NCBI GenBank assembly: GCA_905160935.1
Contig: CAJHZI010000424.1
Span: 62,001 to 126,000 of the forward strand
Direction of reading: 5' to 3'
Length of the DNA stretch: 64,000 bases
Source: Enchytraeus crypticus
Lineage: Eukaryota > Annelida > Clitellata > Enchytraeida > Enchytraeidae
Shown piece by piece: positions 57,611 to 64,000 of the stretch. Below the pieces are notes generated by a model. That model did not search any database. It saw only the letters and a list, made by a program, of their open reading frames with translations, and was not told where the DNA came from. How positions within the stretch are numbered: position 1 is the stretch's first letter; the number at the start of each line of letters is the position of its first letter. A program made the position numbers and the translations under genes.

Positions 57611-57767
57611 AAGGGCAGCAGCGCGCCTGGCTAAGGGCAGCACTCCCCCGGTGTCGTGTGCGGGCACCACGGTGTGGTACTGGTCACTGGACGGGGTGCC
57701 CACCACTGTCATGTACAACGAAGAGAGAAACGAGGTCTGGTGCAATGGCTACGTCCTCGATACCTAT
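57611..57767 (+). CDS. FAIM-domain protein, penultimate exon (gene 5' end outside or unseen)
   Basis: 52 codons after one completing base: RAAARLAKGSTPPVSCAGTT, VWYWSLDGVPTTVMYNEERN, EVWCNGYVLDTY. 'W.LDG....V.Y.EERNEVWCNG..LDT' matches the C-terminal beta-sandwich of Fas apoptotic inhibitory molecule (human FAIM: 'LHMDG....IVLEKDAMDVWCNGKKLETA'). Acceptor 'tatcgcag|A' implies a phase-2 intron upstream; donor 'TAT|gtaagt' is phase 0. The 5' exons, including the N-terminal FAIM half, were not found in the window. FAIM proteins are cytosolic, counter Fas-induced death and protein aggregation in mammals; this role is assumed only from family. Confidence 0.83.
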
Positions 57768-58559
57768 GTAAGTATCAATTCGATTATTTGTCTGTACATG
57801 TATGTAAATAATTATACATGCACGTAAGTATACTTGTATACTTGTATATTTACTTGTGTAAATTATGTAATCATATGAATGGTATTGGTTTGTAGATAAA
57901 TTATTCTTTATTATATAACTATGATCATTCACGGGGGTGACGTATCTCGTCATTGTGTGACGAAATACACTTTAAACCTTTACTATTGTTTTGATTATTA
58001 TTATTAACATTATTTTTTACAATGGGTGTAAAGAACCCGGGGTTTGATGAAGACATTCGAGCAAAACGTGCTGAAACGCCGTCCGGCTACTCGTGGCCAT
58101 TTGGCGGGTTAAAAAATTGCCTAAGCAGACTGCATTAAATCTTTGTAATTAAAAGCCGGAAAGCCGGATCAATCACAGGGGCTCTTTAATAACTTGGATA
58201 TTTGCTCGACTCAGGGCACGCCAAATCAAATCATTCAGGAATTGATGTGTGCCGATTTTTCCGGCACTACGCTTGGACAACAGACCGTGAATGCCTAAGC
58301 ATTGACTGAGACACCACTGATTCAGTTGTGTGGCTCACATAAGGTAGTGCCCTCTGACTGCCTCGTCGTCCAGACGGAGGCCACATGATGATAGAAGTAA
58401 AGCACTTTATTAACTTTATTTTTATCATCATCACCACCATCATCATATGGCAATCTGAGTATAAGTCTAAAAAATCTGCATCAACCATACGAGACTTACT
58501 AGCAGTAGGCCTACTTAAGAATTTGGCGAACAAAGCAAGTTAAAAATGATTAAGGAATG

Positions 58560-58740
58560 AATAAGTGGACAATATATAGAAGAGGGGAAGGAAAGAATTA
58601 CATGAAGACAGATCAACTGAAGTTTGATGATAGGGCATCCTTAGGTAGAAATAAAGCTGTATAAGAGGAGAGATATATTTGGCTGAGCTGTAAGCCATGG
58701 ATCTGCTGGTAGGCAATACAAAGAGTGATAGCGTAAAGGT
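58560..58740 (+). repeat. LINE-R 3' end, decayed, in the FAIM intron
   Basis: 'agagatatatttggctgagc' and 'taagccatggatctgctggt', 'aggcaatacaaagagtgata' match the LINE-R terminus ('gttatgtaccatggacctgc', 'aggcagtgcactaagagaga') with many changes. Confidence 0.6.
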
Positions 58741-58990
58741 CTTTATACAATCCAGACAAAATAGCTTATGAATTATAATAAAATATAAATGGGTTAATTG
58801 ATAATTTATTGAAAGGTTTCATTTATTTTGATTGGTAGATTGCCAGTTTTAACTATCCACAGATTACTGAGTAAAACCGATGAGTTTTTAATAGTAAATT
58901 ATTTAAAGCGGGTGATTTATTCATAGGCAATTAATTAATTAGATTGGCTTGAAATTGATTGAATGTTGATGGTCGTATTGAATCTGACAG

Positions 58991-59344
58991 GAAGGTTACG
59001 AGGACGACCTTGACATTGCAGGGTTCATAGATTTCGATATTTTCCTGGACGAGAACTCGACGGCTCACGAGGCGCGCATCAGACGAGCCATCGACCAGTC
59101 AGGCTTCGTCTACCACCTCTTCGTCAACGGCTGTCCCATCATGGAGCACGGCAGCTCCCAGTCAGCAGGACCGCCTGAGATACTCAGCGCTATGTACGGG
59201 CAGCAGGGCGCCCTGCCCCCCGAGTACTACTCGTCGCCCCCGGGGTACGAGGAGTCTATGAGGGGCCAGGAGGGCGGGGGTGAGGGGCTGCTGCAGTCCT
59301 TCAGTCGTCAGTGCGGCCTCGAGCAGAACAAGAAAAACGACTAG
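58991..59344 (+). CDS. FAIM-domain protein, last exon with tandem PPxY tail
   Basis: 117 residues: EGYEDDLDIAGFIDFDIFLD, ENSTAHEARIRRAIDQSGFV, YHLFVNGCPIMEHG, then a Gly/Ser/Pro/Gln-rich tail and stop. The first ~50 residues complete the FAIM sandwich ('F.i....i.A....G.vh.L.V.g..I.E' in human FAIM). The tail of about 63 residues goes beyond the usual FAIM end and holds PPEY (59216-59227) and PPGY (59237-59248), two PPxY motifs separated by three residues, the classic ligand of WW domains (NEDD4-, YAP-type). Acceptor 'tctgacag|GAA', phase 0. GC-rich, unlike its surroundings. AATAAA follows at 59411-59416. Confidence 0.85.
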   Translation, partial: EGYEDDLDIAGFIDFDIFLDENSTAHEARIRRAIDQSGFVYHLFVNGCPIMEHGSSQSAGPPEILSAMYGQQGALPPEYYSSPPGYEESMRGQEGGGEGLLQSFSRQCGLEQNKKND

Positions 59345-59410
59345 AGAGGTTCTGAGAGGTAGCAGGAGTTAAATAGTAGTTTTTCCGCTGATCGATGTAG
59401 CGTGGTTGTG

Positions 59411-59416
59411 AATAAA
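59411..59416 (+). terminator. Polyadenylation signal of the FAIM-domain gene
   Basis: AATAAA 67 bases after the stop codon, a plausible short 3' UTR. Confidence 0.6.
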
Positions 59417-60698
59417 CGCATTTAACTAATTGACTACTAAACGATAACATAGCCCGTACAAACTAAATTACTGACATCGCGTTTGGATGAAAAATACATT
59501 TTTTCTTTGAGTGACTACAAATGGCAAATATGAAACCTAAAATCATATGATTCTTTACAGGAAAGTTACGTTATACATCAGTAGCCCTATCTGTAGATGT
59601 TTGAACAAGCTCCAGCTTTATATTCACTAAAATACAAGTACGGCCGCACTAGTGTTTAATTTAGTGCGACACTATTTCTTTCATATCATTTGGCATTTGA
59701 TGTGTATATGTCTAGTCTTAAATTTCAAAATAAAATATGTTAGAACGTATCTTACAATGTACCTTAGCTCTTAAGCGTTGTTGAATGGTAATCAGGCGTG
59801 TATATTTTCAATTGATGAAATTAAAATTTAAAGGACAATACAAATTAATCATTGCGTACGTGATGAAATTTGAATTACTAGAAATTTAAGAAAAAGTGAG
59901 TCCAAGTAAAATCCAGCTCAAGCAGCAGTTGAGAAAGTCTAACAGTACAGCTTAACAGGTTGGTGGCTGAAGAGGTAGAACGCTTGTCTAATATGCTGTA
60001 GTTCATCAGTTCCAATTCCAGCTGAATGGTCTCAGATAGTATTACAAGTGGCACGAAAACGGATGTTAATCTTAAAGAATGAGTTCATTTCTTTATGTAA
60101 TCGCTTTGACCATAACTTAGATCTCCCAACAACACTTCGGACAATTCAAGAACACAAGAATGAAACCGGAAAATATTTTTAAATGAGAAAGAGGAGAGAG
60201 CGTGAAAAGAATGGTCCCGCTTTCAACGAGAGTCTAGCTAGAACTGCAATATAACTAACTAGAAATGTTAAACTTCAATCATCAAGTACAAAGCAGTGGC
60301 ATCTATCTTCAATGACAAGGTCAACGACTAATATCTGTCAATAAATCTAAAATAATAAATAAACACTGTTTCCTATTAAAAATTTAACTCTCTCTTTCCT
60401 GAAGTGCTACGCCAATTAGCAGGTCCAAGGTATTCCTACTCAAAATGGTCCGTAGGATCATTTAGAATACTCCACCATTTAGAATACTCCACCATTTAGA
60501 ATACTCCACAGAGCAACAAGTTGATATCGAAATAGAGGATAAGCCAAATCATACCATGTTATTTCGGGAAACATATCAACTCTCAAGAACAATGCGCACC
60601 CAAAGCAAAGAAACAGTGACCAAGCTACATTGCGTCTCTACGCTTTTTCGTATTCTCATAGACACGTGAAGTTAGCATTATCTGTCCTCAATTAGCAG
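59417..60698. other. Intergenic, with SINE-like and LINE-R scraps
   Basis: 59958-60080 has a box-A-like 'ggtggctgaagaggtagaac' and a box-B-like 'cagttccaattcc' and may be a decayed tRNA-SINE (plus strand). 60385-60450 is a worn LINE-R 3' end on the minus strand ('ttagcaggtccaaggtattc'). 60464-60508 has 'tttagaatactccacca' three times in tandem. Confidence 0.5.
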
Positions 60699-60826
60699 AA
60701 CACTCGGAGCTGTACAAGATCAAAAAGGCCATTACTAGGGATGAGCCTAACACCTGGTTACGTGTCACACGTGCACTGCTAGATGAGTCCAACGAAGAAC
60801 CTTCGATGCTGCCTATAGATTATCAG
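60699..60826 (+). CDS. Unassigned internal coding exon
   Basis: 42 codons after two completing bases: HSELYKIKKAITRDEPNTWL, RVTRALLDESNEEPSMLPID, YQ. The acceptor is 'caattagcag' and the donor 'CAG|gtaaac'. The composition is protein-like (charged, no simple repeat), and the frame is open across the whole segment. I do not recognise the family. Its phase (1 in, 0 out) does not fit the FAIM exons unless skipped exons exist, so it probably belongs to another plus-strand gene or an alternative transcript. No partner exon was found up to 62 kb. Confidence 0.5.
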
Positions 60827-61834
60827 GTAAACGCTTTACCATCAACCGATATGATTCACATATTTTCGTTAATTAATGATTTCTTAAATAGTACATAAAC
60901 ACTAAAATGTTAAATATAAGTCGGGAGTCAAATAGAAGTGTCTATGATATTTTATTTTAATAATTAATAAAATAAAGAAGAGTTTAACCCAAGTCAGATT
61001 CAGTAGCATTAGATGCTGTTAGTGACTATTGTGATTATTATTGTGTGAATATTAACAAATACATCAACGACGCCCTAGATATTTTGTCGTCTCGTGTAAA
61101 ATGGAGATTATAAAGTAACATCTTTCCATAAGCGTCCAATAAGAGTTTAACGTCACGTTCATCATCTGCCGATGATATAAGACGTTCTACGACGTTCTAG
61201 ACTATGATGTTCATAGTAAAGAAGCGTTCATTGAATCATGATTTTAACTAACTGACAATCAAAACAAAAACTGGTTTTCATGCATGCTTACTTATCAGTG
61301 ATACTACAAAAGTTGAAGCAACTGGGGTTATGCGATGGTTTAACAGCAGTTCTAAACAAGAATCATAGTCTTCTAGTGAAGTATTGTGATAGTGATCCAA
61401 GCAAAGGCTTAACCCGGAGCCCAAGTCCCCTCCGTTCAGTATGAGAGAGAAATAAAGCAATTGAGAAATACGTCAGCAATTCTATTCAAGCTATGTACGT
61501 GTAATTAATCAAGCATGCGCAGTCCAAACACGTTGATGATGACCCATTGGCATATCTGAGAGTCTGTGCAACCAGTAATTCTATAGATAACTAAACATAG
61601 CTGACTGTCGAAAGTATTCAACACAGGTTCGCACCTCAACCTCATTGTCACTGTAGCATTCACATGGAATAGAAAGAGACGTTAAACTTAGCTTTAGCTT
61701 TTAGTAACAAAAAAGTTTTATAGGATTTGATAACAGATTTGAAAATAAATTACACTTATAATTATTTAAATAGTCAAAAACAACAATAATGAGAATGAGA
61801 TAGAGAATTTCTGGATAAATGTATATTACATCGA
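60827..61834. other. No gene; SINE-A tail relic near 61640-61700
   Basis: 'attgtcactgtagcattcac' to 'agagacgttaaacttagctt' resembles the last 60 bases of SINE-A (plus strand), strongly decayed. Otherwise unique AT-rich sequence. Confidence 0.4.
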
Positions 61835-62001
61835 CAGCTGAGTTACAAACAATAGCTACATAGCAGCTGCTTAGCAGAATCGAGAGTATTAGCTATACGC
61901 TATACAGCTGTAGCAACTGCTCAGCAGTTGCTGCTTTAACGACAACAATACAGCAACAGCACGTTCACAGCTGTAGCCAAAGCAGCAGCTGTCAGCAGCT
62001 G
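61835..62001. promoter_or_regulatory. Cluster of six CAGCTG E-boxes
   Basis: CAGCTG at 61835, 61864, 61905, 61968, 61986 and 61996, within a stretch rich in 'agcag' and 'agctgt'. CAGCTG is a bHLH-binding palindrome. The stretch could also simply be a decayed GCA-type repeat. It lies just past the 3' end of SUCLA2. Confidence 0.35.
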
Positions 62002-62186
62002 ATAGTGCTCAAGCAGTGAATCTGTAGTTACAGGCGCTGCATGGCAGCAGACTAGTCCCAGCTACAGCAGTCCATAGTCCTCGCTTCGTTTACTGTAGTC
62101 CATGTTCTCTGCTTTAGGTTTCATAGAGTATTGAAAGAGTCGAGGCTTTAGTTGACTGTACAGAGAGGAAAGAGAGATCCAAGTGA

Positions 62187-62261
62187 TTAGAGTGGCAGTT
62201 CAAATTTCACATTAACGAAAATCTTCTGGGCCATGTCAACAATATCAGCCAACTTCACAGC
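62187..62261 (-). CDS. SUCLA2: Succinyl-CoA ligase [ADP-forming] beta subunit, last exon
   Basis: Encodes AVKLADIVDMAQKIFVNVKF, ELPL, stop, matching the human SUCLA2 C-terminus ('[20 protein letters not shown]', 'QLPI'). Acceptor (minus strand) 'tgtttacag|GCT', phase 0, fits the upstream exon. This C-terminal helix packs at the end of the ligase domain of a mitochondrial matrix enzyme that converts succinyl-CoA + ADP + Pi to succinate, CoA and ATP in the citric acid cycle. Confidence 0.93.
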   Translation of the reverse strand, partial: AVKLADIVDMAQKIFVNVKFELPL

Positions 62262-62414
62262 CTGTAAACATAAAGCATAGTACTTACTGGAGTACATTAA
62301 ACAATGTCATAAAATTAAAAAGTGAGTAAATATTAAATACAGTATTCTATACATGTATTACAAAAAATGGTTCAATGGTGTAAGACTTGTAAAATATCAG
62401 CCAAATTCACAGTC

Positions 62415-62620
62415 TGAAAAAATGAAAATAGTACTCAGACTACTAGTGCAATATATGAAAATAGCACTCAGACTACTAGTAAAATATATGAAAATAGCAC
62501 TCAGACTACTAGTGCAATATATGAAAATAGCACTCAGACTACTAGTGCAATATATGAAAATAGCACTCAGACTACTAGTGCAATATATGAAAATAGCACT
62601 CAGACTACTAGTGCAATATT
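62415..62620. repeat. 33-bp minisatellite in the SUCLA2 intron
   Basis: The unit 'caatatatgaaaatagcact' plus 'cagactactagtg' repeats about six times, nearly perfect. The length is a multiple of three, so one strand reads as a repeated 11-residue peptide, but it is intronic and has no other coding sign. Confidence 0.95.
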
Positions 62621-62749
62621 AGTTTCAACGCTTTTCATGGAAGTAAAATATAATAATTATAATTTAGCACAACAGTACAAAACAGTGTAAAAAAGCTTAT
62701 TATAAATGCTGAAAGCTCAAAAGTCAAGTTTAACAACGAAACATATCAG

Positions 62750-62845
62750 TCACGGGGCAAGGAAGCTGGATTTGAATTCTGCATCAAAAGATCTTGACAA
62801 GAGTCGACTGTTTTACTGATATGCTACCATTTCAGCCTAAGTGTA
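62750..62845 (-). repeat. Possible tRNA-derived SINE relic
   Basis: On the minus strand 'gaaatggtagcatatcagta' (box-A-like) is followed by 'gcagaattcaaatccagctt' (box-B-like). A single decayed copy. Confidence 0.35.
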
Positions 62846-63299
62846 AAATTATAGCAAAAAAATAGTGAAGGAGTCCATGACAAGCTATAATATCATCCAG
62901 ATAAAACAGGTTGTAGAAGTATAGTAGAACTTAGTAAAAGAGATTATGGTCAACATCAGTCAGTCACTTGTTAAACCTTACTTCACAACTTTCACACACA
63001 ATTTCTTTCAACATATAATTTGATGGAAACATCTCTATCAGACACACTTTTCATTGAAAGCAGCCTAAGAGACAGACAATCTTTCAGGTTACCATCAGAA
63101 TTACATCATAACATAGTACTATAGCAGACAGAACGACAATTTGTACTCTGAAACCGCCAATAGCAGAAGACTAAAGGGAAAGACAAATGGATTACACTAC
63201 AGTAACAAACACTACGATATCATAACGATAGCACAACTGTCAACATTAAGATACAAGATACTGATCATTATCGCTGGTTCAGTTAAATACAAACGTACA

Positions 63300-63695
63300 C
63301 GAATACATCAGCCTAGAACATGTGTACAAACCATCACATGAATACATCATCTTAGAACATGCGTACAAACCATCTCAGCACACGAATACATCAACCTAGA
63401 ACACGTGTACAAACATCTCAGCACACGAATACATCAGCCTAGAACACGTGTACAAATCATCTCAGCACACAAATACATCAGCCTAGAACATGTGTATAAG
63501 CCATCTCAGCACACAAATACATCAGCCTAGAACATGTGTACAAGCCATCTCAGCACACAAATACATCAGCCTAGAACATGTGTATAAACCATCTCAGCAC
63601 ACAAATACATGAGCCTAGAATATGTGTACAAGCCATCTCAGCACACAAATACATCAAACTAGAACATGCGTACAAACCATCTTAGCAGCCTCCTC
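63300..63695. repeat. 44-bp minisatellite reaching into the SUCLA2 splice donor
   Basis: The unit 'cagcctagaacatgtgtaca' plus 'aaccatctcagcacacaaat' and 'acat' repeats about nine times. The last unit, next to the exon, is 'aaactagaacatgcgtacaa' plus 'accatcttagcagcct', whose 'accat' boundary is the true exon-donor junction (ATG|gtttgt on the minus strand). Confidence 0.93.
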
Positions 63696-63887
63696 GAGAT
63701 TATCACAAGCGAGGATACGCAGGTTGCTGGACGCTATAAGAGCCTTGGCGTCCTCTACTCTAGTGCCCTGAAGTCTCACTACTATAGGTATGCGCAGGCT
63801 CAGAGTTGCTGCTGCATCTATGATTCCCTTAGCGATCACATCGCATCTCATTATGCCTCCAAATATGTTCACTAGAATAGCACGGAC
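63678..63887 (-). CDS. SUCLA2: Succinyl-CoA ligase [ADP-forming] beta subunit, penultimate exon
   Basis: 70 codons: [70 protein letters not shown]. It matches human SUCLA2 ('[19 protein letters not shown]', '[17 protein letters not shown]', 'ILACDDLDEAARM') far better than SUCLG2 ('GGIVNCAIIANGI'). It includes the Gly-rich GGI segment and the 'RLQGT' motif near the phosphate/CoA-proximal face of the ligase domain. Acceptor 'tatag|GTC' and donor 'ATG|gtttgt', both phase 0. The donor is non-consensus (GTTTGT). Earlier exons lie beyond the window. Confidence 0.95.
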
Positions 63888-64000
63888 CTATACATGCAAA
63901 CAAACAGATGAATCAGTCATGCTAGGTTAGGGTTTATTTATAATCAGCAGTTCCAAGCAATACACTACAGTACAGCTAATTAATTAGTAAAATAACATAG

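Noticed and set aside
62353-62622. Frame with an 11-residue repeat (MKIALRLLVQY)
   Set aside because: A 33-bp intronic minisatellite of SUCLA2 on the opposite strand; no independent coding evidence.

Overview
This is a 64-kb piece of an AT-rich, intron-bearing animal genome. The signs are GT-AG introns, a TATA/Inr promoter, a cys-loop ligand-binding protein gene, many non-LTR retrotransposons, tRNA-derived SINEs, hAT and mariner relics, abundant (TA)n/(GA)n microsatellites and minisatellites, and a short CCCTAA-type tract. It looks like a non-vertebrate metazoan. A secreted acetylcholine-binding protein suggests a lophotrochozoan or another marine invertebrate, but I cannot place the species.

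Host genes are sparse and lie in the second half. (1) 31283-36053, plus strand: a five-exon gene for a 214-residue secreted protein like acetylcholine-binding protein (AChBP). It has a signal peptide, a cys-loop ligand-binding domain with the vicinal-Cys loop C, and a stop just before the place where a receptor would begin its first membrane helix. (2) 57611-59344, plus strand: the last two exons of a FAIM (Fas apoptotic inhibitory molecule)-domain protein with a C-terminal tail carrying two PPxY motifs. (3) 60699-60826, plus strand: a lone coding exon I do not recognise. (4) 63887-62187, minus strand: the last two exons of the ADP-forming succinyl-CoA ligase beta subunit (SUCLA2). These genes show no sign of working together.

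The rest is repeats. One RTE/BovB-like LINE family (called LINE-R here) recurs throughout (2.4, 19-22, 26, 26.5-27.6, 29, 41.5, 43.7, 52-55 and 58.6 kb). A CR1/L2-like family is at 40.6-41.2, 51.6 and 55.4-57.1 kb, with several isolated 3' tails. A second CR1/Jockey-superfamily element is at 9.5-11.8 kb, a Jockey fragment at 42 kb, and a decayed R2-type element with a restriction-like endonuclease at 46.4-49.7 kb, sitting in TAA-type microsatellite. SINE-A (tRNA-derived) and SINE-B have different heads but related 3' tails. Repeat C, about 280 bp, ends in the same small hairpin as LINE-R. Nesting is clear at 19-22 kb (mariner inside hAT inside LINE-R) and 52-55 kb (a tRNA-SINE and a solo LTR, each inside LINE-R).

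The most unusual observation is that minisatellites in two unrelated genes are built from the exon end plus its splice donor (AChBP exon 2 and the SUCLA2 penultimate exon). A third minisatellite supplies the acceptor of AChBP exon 2.
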